A DNA stretch of 64,000 nt from Anarhynchus alexandrinus (taxonomy: Eukaryota; Chordata; Aves; Charadriiformes; Charadriidae), in NCBI GenBank assembly GCA_008711295.1, contig VUYV01000020.1, positions 3,521,296-3,585,295 of the forward strand, read 5' to 3'. The notes under the pieces are model-generated. The model was given only the letters and a program-made list of their open reading frames with translations, was not told the origin of the DNA and searched no databases. Position numbers and translations under genes: made by a program. Below are positions 1 to 11,345 of the stretch, in pieces (position 1 is the stretch's first letter; every line of letters begins with the position of its first letter).

Positions 1-411
1 ACCTAAACAGATCAAAGTGCCATTTTTAAGCTGTTAATAGCACCAAAAGAAGGGAGTTGATAGAATGGATAGCCCTGGGACCTACAGGCTTTAGCCTCCA
101 ACCCCTCCTCCCCACTCCCAATGAAGTGTAAAGACAATTTAAGATGAGAAAACTAAGCACTCCATGTATCAAGTGTAAAATCTGAATCTGCAGGTGCACT
201 GCATGTAAGTTCTTTTAAGATTCAGGGATCCATATAACAAACTGATAGTTTTCCCTAATGCTGTGAGATGGCGTAACTTGGAGTCCTGTGGAATCAGTAT
301 GCCAGGAGACTGGGCCTGGATCTCAGCCATCATCTAACATAATATCAACTTCACTTTCCTATTTTAAGATAAGGCTGTTGGAGAAGCTGATCTACACAGA
401 CTTGAGGATAT
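1..411. other. Unique AT-rich sequence, no gene seen
   Basis: I see no open frame of note, RNA gene or recognisable repeat here. The sequence runs directly into the decayed CR1 tail that begins near 412. Confidence 0.5.
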
Positions 412-585
412 TGAAGCTGGAAGGGATTATTGCTAGGTCCATCTGACTTGACTTTTTGCACAGCACAAGCCATATGTTTCACTAATTAAATTCTGTATCA
501 ATTCTGTAATTCCTGCTTGAGATGTAAAATATTTCAATGGCGCAAGATAATCTTAAAAATATCATCGAGGGTGGGGGCACGATTC
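412..585 (-). mobile_element. Decayed CR1 LINE relic (old amniote type), 3' part
   Basis: Read on the + strand, this begins with a 'gaagctggaagggattatt' block, then a 'gtccatctgacttgac' block, then a stretch resembling 'cacaggccatagaattt...taattcctg'. This is the order seen at the 3' end of old CR1 elements in turtles, crocodilians and birds when read in reverse orientation. The octamer tail is gone and there are many substitutions and small gaps, so it is an ancient copy with no coding capacity. The call rests on remembered consensus order rather than an alignment. Confidence 0.55.
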
Positions 586-3049
586 ATCCATGACTCAGAA
601 GTCAGAGCTGTCATCAGAAAGGAGGGACAGATGGATTTCCTGCTAAAGCAATGATGTGCAGTATCAGTGTCAGGCCTGTCCCACCTCTCAGTTCTTACAA
701 CTTTTCTCCTTACTCATAGTTTCTCATTTCTTGCAGCCATTTTCCTGGTTATGACTGATGCACAAATGTGCTTTGTTTTGTTTTCTCTGTTTACACTATT
801 CCTCCACTGGCTACATTCTCTGTGGTTTGGGACAACTCTGTTGCTTAAAGTCTCATGGCAAAGTTGATGCTTTGGAAATGCTGACGGTAAAGAAGGACTT
901 CTCCGGCTTCTTTTCTGACTGTTCCTCTTGTTTCCAGTCTCCACAAGCTTCCTGTATTTTGTGTTTGAATAATTTGATAATGACTCACAAATTACTAACT
1001 AGGCTTTATTACAAAATGGATCAGACTATTAACTCCTCTATGGGATAAACTTCAGCCAAAACCAGCATAAAACCTGCCAGTTGCGTATCCATACAATAGT
1101 TTGATGTTTTCTGCAATGCAAGAGCTGATAGCTTCTAACTAGAAGCAGAAAATGCATATTCCTTGCTTTGTATGACTTGGCTTTTATAGAGATAAACTTT
1201 TCAGACTTGGACTGTCTCCGTGACCTCACAGTGAGGCTTCTTCAGAAATAGCTACCTTTTGCTGGGTGAGCACTTGCATCTATTTTTTCCTCTCACTGCA
1301 TACTTAAAAAATTACTTCTAAGTTCCCTCCAGTGTTGGTGTTTCACCTGGATACTCTCAACACAGACGTCATAGGTGGTAAAGGTACCACCCTTCAACAA
1401 CAACTGTGGTTCTACTGAAATATTACTTTCAGTAAGGAAATGCAAATTTTTAGATTTTCTGATGGAATGACATTTCCCTGGCTTTCAATTTTGTCTGAAG
1501 ACTCAGCACCAAGGTTTGGTGCATTGGATGCCAATTGCAAAAGATTTTACATGATTTGATAGGCAGCAGGATGAATGCCCAAGCTGCCTGGAACAGAGAG
1601 ATGTTCTGTACTAATTTAAAATGAAAAAGAAAGAAATCACACTTTGGTTGGTGTCAGTTTTTCCTCCTTCTCTTCCTACCTGATAGAGCTTTATCTGGCA
1701 ATGCTCTTGAGCCTAAAGTTTGCCTTTTCTCTGTTGGATTGCTTCATTACGCTAAGTTTCCAAGTTTTGAAGTACTCATATTCTGTCTTCAATCTGTTTT
1801 TGCACAATTTGCATGTGGAAAAAAATACATCTTCAGCCCTCATGTCAAAGCCTCATATGACATGTCCATATACTGTTTTCCCAAACAGAATATAGTGTTT
1901 ATTGCACACTAATCTTTTCCATATTACTATTGACAATTTCATCATGGATTGATGCATTGTTAGAATTTATTTTTTTCCTAAAATATTTAATTTAACTCTG
2001 CTGACCAAGTATGGTACTTTATATGCTTTGCCTTACCTTGTCAATTTACTACAACTGAATAGAGAAAAGTGATAGATTTCAATAGATAGGAACAATTTCC
2101 AGTAATACAGGAAAACACAAATGTTTTCACATACTTCCGTTTGGTGTGTGGAGAGAATAACCATTTATAAGGATTACATGATGTAATCATATAGGATGCT
2201 CCTGAAATAATTTCTTCATCAGTACTAACACATAAGGATATTAACTGCTTAAATGACCTAATAGAGGTGTCAGAAGGGGCTAACTAGATAAGTACTTTCC
2301 ATCTGCATTTGACCACAGTTGAGTCGCTCCTGGAATGTGGTGTCCTGATTTGACATCTGAAGGTGAATAAAGATATTGATAATTCAGAGAATTCAGTATT
2401 TCTGCTTCTTCATCAGATATCCTTGCACAAGAACGTGTATTGCGGTTCTTCCTTCTCTGGCCCATACCTGGAGAGTTATGCCAATGCCTTACCTCATTGT
2501 AATTATTATCTTCCAAGTAACTGAAGTTTATTTACATCACAGGTACTTCAGCTGTGGCTCTACAAAATGATAGAAAAGCACCGATTGCAAGGGAGTTTTT
2601 TCTTTTAGTCCCTTTAGTTTGTGCTATTGCAGAATCTCTATCTGCAATTTTGAGAAAAAGTTCCATGCTAATTTTAAGCATGCCTTTGAACAAGAGTTTT
2701 CTACATTAAAAAAAGGACTTCACTATTTTATCTCAAGGAATAAAATCTGGAACCGCTGGCAGAATTTTCTTTCCTTTTAGTGCTGCAGTGGAACATGGCA
2801 CACTTTGCCAGGATGTTATAAATATATTTGTATTTTTCTTCTTTGAGGCTTTCTCAGCAAATTATGAGGTCTAAGAAATTTGTCTTACATCCACATGTCA
2901 AGTTTCTTGAATGCTGGGAGAACTAAATTTGGCCTTCGATGTTGACAGCAGTGAGGTAAAGATGCTTTATCAAGTCTGGGTGTAGTCTAAGGAAGTCAGC
3001 TGAGCTGTAGTAAAAAGGAAGCTGGAATAGAGGCTTCTGTGTAAAGAAA
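586..3049. other. Unique non-coding sequence
   Basis: This stretch holds only short open frames of under 100 codons on both strands, none with a recognisable domain. The sequence is AT-rich with scattered short A and T runs. No promoter, RNA gene or clear repeat could be supported. Confidence 0.5.
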
Positions 3050-3500
3050 GGTTAAACACAATAGGCTTTTAAACTTGGAGAAGAGATGGTGAAAGAGGAA
3101 TTTGATAGAGCTCTATGCTTACACAGTGTGGGGGAAGTAGTGTACAAGTAAAAGAATCAGGTGGATGTTTTAAATTAAGAAATGAAAAGGAGAGTATTTT
3201 TCATACAATGAAACAGAAAAATTTGCTACTTCAGATTGTTGCAGGGCCCCAAATTATAAGTGGGTTCAGAAAAAAATAGACATATTCATGGAAGACAAAT
3301 CCACTGAGTGCTATGAAGTGTGAAGATGCAGGTACAATCTCTAGCTCAGGACATCTGTAAACTAGCAATTGCTAAAATCATGGATGCTATAATAAGGAAG
3401 TGTCACTGTAGACTTACCCTAATCTTATATTTTCCCCAAGTTTGTACTATTGGCCAGCGATAGATTCTGGTTCAGTATGGCTGTTCTGGTATTTTTATAT
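3050..3500 (+). mobile_element. Decayed CR1 LINE relic (old amniote type), 3' end
   Basis: The order of blocks follows the 3' portion of an old amniote CR1 in the sense direction: 'aaacttggagaaga' near 3071, a degenerate stretch for the end of ORF2, 'tcatggaagacaaatcca' near 3287, 'gatgcaggtacaatctct' near 3325, 'tttccccaagtttgtacta' near 3431, then 'ttggccagcgatagattctgg'. The last blocks match the 3' untranslated region of this group, which normally leads into 'ttggccactgtcagagacag'. ORF2 is broken by stops and frameshifts, so the copy is dead. It is older than the octamer-bearing copies elsewhere in the window. Confidence 0.8.
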
Positions 3501-4550
3501 TCTGAACAGTGCAAAAAGTGTGATGTTTTACAGGCTTATTCAGTCTAGCTGGGGTAATGCCCTGCTGTGGTTTAATAACAGGAAATACTGTATTCTTTCC
3601 TGTATAGTGAGCAGGATTGACAGGGTTGTCTACAAGATAAAACTAGTGAAAACTTTTTTCTTAAAAAATAAGTTAAAACAAAACCAAAACATGAGTGAAA
3701 TACAACACCAGAAGCAGCAGCAACTCCAGCACGTTGCAGGGGAAGCTTCGTGATGTGAATAGTAAATATAGTATATAAGATGAGAGAGATACAAGGAAAG
3801 TGCTGTATTGAACAGTCTGACTCCTGATGCTCTGAAAAATATAGAGTCTGCTCAGCAGTGGCTTTGAAGGTCTGTTGCCAAAATTCAGAATCAGATAGAA
3901 CAAGGGAACACATCCATTTTGCACAAGAAGATGTGGTATTTGAGCCTTGCTCTGTTTGCCCCTTTTAAGTCTTTTGACTGACTTCTCTAATGGTTAAGAG
4001 AATCTTTCTTATGGTTTAGACACATGGCCATGTTGTTCTGGGGTAACGTGCAAGAGCACAGCAGTCGAGCAGTGGAAGACACTTGTGTTTTTATTTTTAG
4101 CCTATGGCAGTTGAGAATTATCTCAGGTTATCTTGCTTCCTATTAGAGTTGTCTAATGGTTTAGATGTATGAACAAAGTAACATAGCTAACAGGTTATTG
4201 TGCATCAACTAGTCTGTAGTAATTGCCTCCATGCATCCTCTTAGCCTGAAGCAGATGCAAAATAATTCAACTTAGCCGAGGTCTCAGAGAAACATAGCTA
4301 AAATAACTCTTGATCCAACACCAGAAGATAACATCGTGCAGAAAGCCTGTTCCGTATTCCACCCATAACACCCTCACATTCCACTCACAGCCTGGAGCTG
4401 GGCAAATAGGTCTCACAAGAACAGAGACACAGCTGTTGGGAGCTCTACCATTCCCGTCAATTTGATGGCCAAGGAATGGGATTCAGTTATTCTGATTATG
4501 TGGCCTCTACTCATATAAAATGCTAAGATCTTTAGGACCAGGGTGAGGGT
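3501..4550. other. Unique non-coding sequence
   Basis: A minus-strand frame at 3572-3913 (113 codons) and an overlapping 83-codon frame have no recognisable motif and look like chance frames. I see no other feature. Confidence 0.5.
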
Positions 4551-4599
4551 TCTGGAGGCATCTGGAGGCGTTCTGGAGGCATCTGGAGGCATTCTGGAA
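4551..4599. repeat. Minisatellite, about 21-bp period (TCTGGAGGCAT/CGT half-units)
   Basis: The unit tctggaggca(t) alternates with tctggaggcgt, giving two 21-bp dimers plus a partial third copy ending in tctggaaaag. The higher-order dimer (cat unit plus cgt unit) suggests duplication of a pre-existing pair. The repeat falls in a short minus-strand open frame, where it encodes a repeated NASRCLQ peptide. That frame is probably incidental. Confidence 0.85.
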
Positions 4600-5865
4600 A
4601 AGAGGCCTGACTCTGCAAATTGCTCCTATAGGAAATACTTTGGAGCATATCTGGGTGTGCTCAAGGACTGCAATTGTACCTCTACGTGTGGGCTGATTTG
4701 AAGCAACAAGCTTCTGCTTTTTTAGCTGACTGGCCAAAAACACCTCCTTTTCCTTTCAGCTATAGGGTACTGCAGAGTAGGATGGTGGATTTCTTTCTCT
4801 CTCTTTTTAGCTATTAATGACCTAATACAAACTATAAAAAGTGCATCCAGATATCATGGTGATAAGTGCCTTAAAAGTGTCTGTAATGATAAATAATTCA
4901 AATGATGATGTTATTCATGAAGCTTTTAAAGTATATTATCCAGAAACTTATATAAGCAATGAAACCTACGTTACACACACACATTTCATATGCAAAAAGT
5001 AATGAGTAGATGAAGAAACATATCTGCAAGAACAGAACAAATTTTTTTTAACTTCTACATTCTTCTTGTTCAGTCACTTGTTCACCACCTTCCACTCCCC
5101 TCCCTCCAACCAAAGCAAGTCAAAATCAAAGCTCCAACTCAGTCTACAAAACAGGTGTTCATAAATGGTAATAGTACATAATAGCAGTATTTGGTGGGAT
5201 ATACTACCCATTGCAGAAGATGATCTATTAGAAGCTTTTTAGATAAACTGGACATATGTAAGTGTTGCACAGACACTTGCGAACAGTGCTTATTTCAAAA
5301 CAAAACAAAACAAAATTGAATCTCTTGGGTTCTTTGGATGTAATGTTCATGTGAGGGATCATAGCTGTTGGACAGAACTGCAAGTTCCTATCCAGACAGG
5401 AAAAGGAGTCGCTGTTCCAAGGGGCTTTGTAATCTTCAGCTGGATCGGGTGAAACATCCCTAACTGCTGTTCTGCTGAAGTCTTGTACCCACCTATGAAG
5501 TGTAGAAATTACAGAACTGCTTGACTAAAAGCAGGATCTTGAATTCACATCCTGGCAATTAGTAATGGGTTACTGACTATTGGTATTTGCTCATCTCTCT
5601 ATATGTCCATTCAGACATATGCACATGTCTGTATGTCTCTACATGTAGGGAGAGGATGTGCTTTGGATAAAACATTAAATATTCACTGGGCCTGAAAGTA
5701 ACAACACCTAATTCTACAGACCGTTATCTGAGTGATTTATGAGGCTACAGAGATTCAGGTCCTGGATCTAAAGATTTTCCTTGTACAGTGTAGTGGGAAA
5801 ATACAGTGCTTAGGGCTGAGGGTTTTCCAAAGGACACAAAAAAATCTTTTGAGACTGCTTTTCCT
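4600..5865. other. Unique AT-rich sequence with one short simple repeat
   Basis: No gene seen. A perfect (CAAAA)4 run lies at 5296-5315. A short (AC)n-like run lies near 4975-4982. The rest is ordinary AT-rich DNA. Confidence 0.5.
5296..5315. repeat. Simple repeat (CAAAA)4
   Basis: Four perfect tandem copies of CAAAA. The same motif at the same copy number recurs at 36946-36965. Confidence 0.9.
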
Positions 5866-5925
5866 TTCTAGGTGCCTCTGTTCACTATCTATAAATTGGG
5901 CTCATTCCTATAAACTCTTTACATC
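5866..5925 (+). repeat. Possible MIR/CORE-SINE tail relic
   Basis: The order 'gcctctgttcactatcta' followed by 'taaattgggctcattccta' resembles the MIR-type 'cctcagtttcctcatctgtaaaatgggg' segment. Only about 60 bp can be recognised, and the similarity is judged by eye. Confidence 0.35.
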
Positions 5926-6424
5926 TATTATCTCTAAACAACATATGTTTCTGACTGGCAACTAGTAAATGTTGCATATCCACACCAGCTTGAAAAAATG
6001 TCCCCCTTCAGCATTAATACACTTAACTCTGAATAAAAAGATTATACATGTTACTCAGGGAAGAAAGATACCCCTACATACCCCCTCTCCCCCATTTGAA
6101 TTTCTGGAATTCCTCAGGGACTGATTTTTGAATTTGTGTGTGGGAGTCTGTGACACACCTTCAGCCTACGATGAAACAAAAGTGAGACCATCTCCTGCCA
6201 GAGCCTGGGGAACAGCAGCAGCTGCCTTTAGAATTATGCTGTGTCTCCACTACAGATTACATGTAGGAATGAACAAGAGCCACTCCAGGCATCCCTCACC
6301 ATCACCTTGCAGGTTTCTAGATGTACCATATTGCTTAAAAAATAGCTGATGTGATTCTTACTTAGGCTTTTTTCTTTTTACACTGCCTGGAAACTGCAAA
6401 CATCCCTCAAAGTCTTTTGGTAGC

Positions 6425-6605
6425 TATTCAACACAAAGGTTGGGTTACAACCTCTGGCTCAGGAAGTCTTTAAACAGTGATGCTGGGAGTGAAAGATGTA
6501 ACAGGGGAACAATTACCATAGTCACGCTCTGCTTTTGCACGTGTGGCTTGCTAATCTTGTTGACAAGGACAGTGGACTTGAGGAACATGTGGCGATCCTT
6601 ATGTT
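6425..6605 (+). mobile_element. Decayed CR1 LINE relic (old amniote type), 3' untranslated part
   Basis: The stretch 'acaacctctggctcaggaa' at about 6448, then 'gtctttaaacagtgatgctg', then 'gatgtaacaggggaacaatt' follows the 3' untranslated region of the same old CR1 group as the relic at 3.05-3.50 kb. It is better preserved than that copy in this sub-region. The ORF2 part is missing, so this is a short 5'-truncated insertion or a deletion remnant. Confidence 0.7.
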
Positions 6606-7484
6606 CTAAAGAGGTTTAAATTGCACTTACACTCACTTGAAATCTCCATCAGACATCCAGAGCAGTGAAACAGACAACTCCTTTAAACATGAAATGAGTA
6701 ACAAAGTTACTTTCTGCGTTGTCTCCATTTCCAGGAACTAACTGATAAAAATGGACAACAACAAAACATGCTGTAAACAGCTACTGCATATTCTGCCCCA
6801 GAGATCTGACACCGTTCCAGGATCTCCCAGTAGCATTGACGAAGCATTTGGTATTGAGCACCTGCATTTAAGTTACCTTTTCCTCTGTCTTTGCCTTTAG
6901 GCTCACAGGAGAAAAAAAGCACAACACATTAGGAAGGAAGCGTAACATTGCTTTGGACAAACTCGGGAAGCTTCAGTGTAAGACTTCAGCAAGCTGTAAT
7001 TTAAGGAGCCAAATCTATCTTTTTACCTATTTGTAAGATTCATCTTTTTGCAGCAATGTGGTCAGAGACACATCTGTTCCAAAAGCATTAGAGCAAGCAT
7101 ATGACTTATGCTTTTCACACAGATGCATGGCAGAGAAGAAACCAGCTCAGAGTTCTGAGAGAAAATGGCACATGCAGTGAGTTGTGACTATTTCACTGAC
7201 TGCAGGATCAGTCATGCCGTTCACTTCCCGTTGGATCTTCCCTGCAACTTTCTCAAGATTTATTCTTTTTCTCGAAGAAAATAGAAAGATATTTAATAAT
7301 TATTCAGTTCTTCTTCTACAGTTTATTTTTACCTTATTATTAAGAAATTAATTAGCCCCCAGGATTGCTCTCCAGTATTCCAAGCGCATTTTCTCTCTCA
7401 GCTGAGAAAAAATTGTGAGGTCAATTCACATAAGAACTTTAACATGATGATTTGAACCCTTCTACAAGCCACACTCTAAAATCT

Positions 7485-7570
7485 TAGTATCTCAGTTTAT
7501 CTGTTGGTGAATGGGGATAACCCTGCTCACCATCATTTGTGGAACATTTTGTGATCAGTGTGAGTAAAGT
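7485..7570 (+). repeat. MIR-like / CORE-SINE tail relic
   Basis: 'atctcagtttatctgttgg' followed by 'tgaatggggataaccctgc' resembles the 'ctcagtttcctcatctgtaaaatggggataata' segment of the MIR family. It is followed by a 'tttgtgatcagtgtgag' stretch in the position of the 3' LINE-like tail. A second, similar relic lies about 280 bp downstream. Confidence 0.45.
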
Positions 7571-7769
7571 TAAAGAGAGAAGCGCAGTGCCTTATATGAG
7601 TCAAGCACTGCTTTAGTGAAAATTTGCAGAAACCAAATGTCAGGACATGTGAAGGTGTCCTATAAGGTCACATCAAACCAACTCAAACCAACAATACTAA
7701 GGACAGGGACTGGAGGTGAAGTGTCTTTAGACAAATATGTCTCTGGGTATCTGTGAATACAGATGGTCT

Positions 7770-7860
7770 GGTCCTCCACCTATAAAGTAGGAATAATAAT
7801 AGACTCAGACCAAGATCAAATTAACATTGCCTGTGTTCGAAGCATTTGGGTACTACAGAA
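7770..7860 (+). repeat. MIR-like / CORE-SINE tail relic
   Basis: 'tccacctataaagtaggaat' then 'aataatagactcag' parallels the 'catctgtaaaatgggaataataata' signature, followed by 'gaagcatttgggtac', which could be the tail. Heavily diverged; the call is by eye only. Confidence 0.4.
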
Positions 7861-8467
7861 AACCACCCAATGAAGTAATGTAATACTGCTTTCTAGTCAC
7901 GTAATGGGGTGGGGGGGAATGAGGAAAATACAGACTAGATAGCTGCTTGTTAGTCATGAGATTCATCTCGTTTAATTTAAATCTTCTAAAAGTTCTGTGT
8001 CTAGGCTAGTCATCCAGTGCAGGGCTCAGCTAACCAGCTGTTAACTCCTACACTTTGCTATAAAAGGAGCATGGGCTGACTAGCTCAGGAGTGAACACCT
8101 ACACTGTAGACTTCTAAAGGTAGTCGAGGTAAATCTCAATGCTAGTCTTCATATCCAATTAGTGCAAAGAGAGAAGGACATTTTCAGGTAGCTTTCTTGA
8201 TAACTTCTAACCTGTTTCTACTGCTTTGTTGCTGAGAAGAGGTTTACCAAGTTTTCTGGCTTGAATGGGTTTTAATAGAACAGCAAAAAGGAACATCCCC
8301 AACATAGATGTAACTTCAAATGAAAATATGAAAGAAATCTCCTTTCTAGACTCTGGAGAACTAGAGTCTCCAAAACAGTATTCTACAAGAAGTATCCTAA
8401 TGTGTTGAAAAATCCCTTCTTGGAAATGGTTGAACTCTCCTGATTGAAACTTTAAATAATGAGCTTA

Positions 8468-9342
8468 TAATCATGGAATTTAGGTTAGAAGGGACTTCAG
8501 GACACCTCTAGTCTGACCTCCTGCTCAAAGGAGAGTCAGCCATTAGATCAGGCTGGTTTTCTCAGGGTTTTCTTCAATGTGGTCTTGAACATTTCCAATG
8601 ACAGAGACTGTATAACCTCTTCTCTGGTTGGCTGTCCTCATGGTGAAAAAGCTTTTCCTTACATCCAGTCGGGATCTCTCTTGTTGCAATTCATACCTGT
8701 TGTCTCTCATCCTCTCACCATGCACTGTGAAAAGGTGGGTGTTTTTTTTGATAACCCCCTCACAGGTACTAGGAGGCTGCTGCTACCTGCCCACAAATGC
8801 ATTTCTTCTCCAGACTGAACAAGCCCGCGTCCCTTGGTGTCTCCTCACAGGACAAGTGCTCCTGCTCATGAATATCTTGGTGGCCCCAGTGAACTTGGTC
8901 CAGTTAATTGATATCTGTCCCGTATTGGGGGCCCAAAATTGGATGCAGTAGTCTAGATACAATCTAATGATTGCCAAGTAAGGTGGAAAAATCACTTCCT
9001 CCAACCTCCTGGCTGTTCTGTTAATACAGGCCAGGATACTGTTGGCCTTCTTTGCTGCCAATGCACACTGCTGGCTCATACCCAGCTTACTCTCTGCCTG
9101 GATACCCAGATCCTTTTCTGCAGAGCTGCTCCTCAGCCTATCAGTCCTTCCTTCCCCATTGCAAGACTTTGCATTTGTCCTTGTTGAATTTCCTGCCTGG
9201 CCATTCCTCCAGACCCTCTAGGTCCCTTTGTATGGCAGTCCTGCCCTCATGCATATTGACTGTTCCTACCAACTTGGTGTCACCTGCAAAATTCGTGATG
9301 GTGTGCTCCCCACCTCCTCCAAGTCACTGATAAAGCTTAGGA
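8468..9342 (-). mobile_element. CR1 LINE, old copy, long 3' portion with ORF2 C-terminal remnants
   Basis: This is a minus-strand element whose 3' end lies at the left ('tcatggaatttaggttagaa', 'ctctagtctgacctcctgc'). It continues through the end of ORF2 and into the region encoding the C-terminal part of the reverse transcriptase protein. The minus-strand frame at 8783-9079 shows [16 protein letters not shown] and [15 protein letters not shown], which match the conserved motif order in the intact-looking copies at 44.2 and 54.0 kb. Other segments are frameshifted or stopped. It reaches further 5' than any other copy here ('cttctttgctgccaatgcac' to 'tggtgtcacctgcaaaattc'). The octamer tail is lost. 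Confidence 0.92.
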
Positions 9343-11205
9343 CAAATGTTCAGGATAACAAATCTCAGCCTGGACTGTCAAAGTTTGGGAAAATTGTAAG
9401 AAATTGAGAACTGGGTCTTAGCATCAAGCAAATCTAATTCTTTAAGGTACGTCCAGACATGCCTATTTTTGCTTCATGTCAACTAGGAATTCCATTGCAG
9501 GCATGTGAGAACATAGCATCTTTCAAAACAATAGAGCTTCACAAAGAAGAAATGGAATTTTTTCCATCCAAGACAAAAATCTGGTGTGAATTATGGCAGT
9601 TAATAAATAGAGCGGCATAGGAGACAAAAAGGATACACAAATATAAAGGAAAAAGTGATGGCTACCACATCGAACAGGAAATACAAAAATAATGTTATAT
9701 ATAGAAGAAATTTTCTTTTCCCGTACAGGATTCTTTTTCCTGTTGGGGAAATATGTTTGCTCTGGTCAATACTTTGGTGTTTTAATGACCACAAGTAATC
9801 AGTCACACAGCCTTCCTCTTGCCCTGGTGCACTAAGCAGTGCTTCACTGCTCTCTGTGTATTGGACATTTCTACCTGCAAAGTGCTAGTGTGACTTCTTT
9901 CCCTAGGCCATCTTCAGAGATTTGTCAGCCAAATTGTGAACAAGCTTGACACCATTTAGTTGGTAAGTTATTGTATGAAATCATAGTCCTGTGTGTCTTT
10001 CTACTGATACATCACACAAGCTTTTCAAAGTTACCCATGGGATCTCTCCAGACATACGTGATTGGAAGGAAATGTTGCTAGTGGGTCGGAAAGGCCCCAG
10101 CTTGACTATGGATCTGTCCACTAAAGTGCTGAAATTCCCATTAGTGTTTGATGGTAACACCCAGGTGGTATCTAAGAGGCCAAACACTTCAGTGTAATAA
10201 ATAGAAAACCAAGTTTTGTTGGAAAGATAGCAGATATCATGTATATATAGCCCTAGACATAACCTATTACGATTTCTCCTTCTACCCTTATTTTGTCCTA
10301 GATCCCAGGTTATCACTACTTAGCAAAGGATTATTGCCATGACACTTCTCCATCTGTCCTTGCCTCTGTCTAATCAGAGTGGTAAGGTGTCTATGACCTA
10401 GTTACCTTTCTCTCAGAGCAAAAGATATGTGCCACTATTCTTACTCTGGATCAAATTCTTGCGTAAGTCATGTCACTTTCTTGGTATCTCTCAGCAGAAT
10501 ACTGGCTTGCTGGGAATCAAATCATTTCCCTCCTCATTAAAATGAATGCCCTGAGTATTCATTTTAATGTATCTCTCTCTGTCTCTGAACAAAGGTGATT
10601 TTATCATACACAGACTGCTTGTCATGTAGGTGACCTTCAGTCAAAATGACACAAAACAAGATCAAGGCTACCTGGCCCAGATGGCACTTGGCTTTTGTAC
10701 TATCAGACCCTGTAGATCAGACAGGCTTGACAGAGGTTTGTTACGGCTCTTCTGCTGGAGGACCTATCTATCATGAAGACTCAAGGCAGAGAAGTTAGAT
10801 GTGCCATATCAGTGCTGTGGCTGGGGCTGTACCTTGATGAGCCCTTCCTCCTGAAGTGAGACTTTCTGCTGGGAAACAGCAAAGCTCTGAGCATGGATTA
10901 GTGTACAGCTGCCTTCCTCGGTCCTTCGGCATGGCTTGGGCAAACGAGATGATCTGGGACAACATCTGGGGCAGGCCAGGCATGCTAGAGAGCATATCAG
11001 GTTACTTTTAACCACATGAAGGTTAAAAGGCTTGGGAACTCTCGTGTTTTAGGTTGACCCTTGCTGCTACAGGAACTACTGTTATTCACAGAAAAATATT
11101 TCAAGGGTTGAAAAATTGTTGGATTTCTTGCCTTCTACACTTTTTTATTATGGAGCAGGCCAGAGGAGAGAGAGGAGCAGAAAGGTAGGGCTAGCCAATA
11201 CTTGG
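9343..11205. other. Unique non-coding sequence
   Basis: No gene seen. Open frames at 9981-10316 (minus, 111 codons) and 9991-10197 (plus) overlap on opposite strands and show no domain. The stretch near 10440 resembles fragments common in old amniote repeats, but it is too short to classify. Confidence 0.45.
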
Positions 11206-11345
11206 ATATTATATCCTGCAATTTAGCTTAAATTGGCAATTTACCAACGTGAATACCCCCAAGTGGGCCTTAATGCTGGAGTGGGTGGTTTAATTAGCAC
11301 TGTGCTCCCATTTATAATTAGATTTCTGTTAGTTCAGTTTGAAGC
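11206..11345. promoter_or_regulatory. Candidate conserved non-coding block with homeodomain-type motifs
   Basis: The block is AT-rich but not low-complexity. It carries TTTAATTAGCAC at 11289-11300, TATAATTAGA at 11313-11322, an NKX-like CCAAGTGGG at 11259-11267 and an 'atttagcttaaattgg' segment near 11221. This texture (TAAT cores separated by non-repetitive sequence, no stop-free frame) is typical of developmental enhancers. Conservation cannot be tested from one sequence, so the call is inference. Confidence 0.3.

Larger units (their letters stand above)
6606..8467. other. Unique non-coding sequence with SINE relics
   Basis: No gene seen. Two short MIR-like tails at 7485-7570 and 7770-7860 are listed separately. 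A purine run with a G-rich core lies near 7907-7918. Small open frames lack recognisable domains. Confidence 0.5.
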
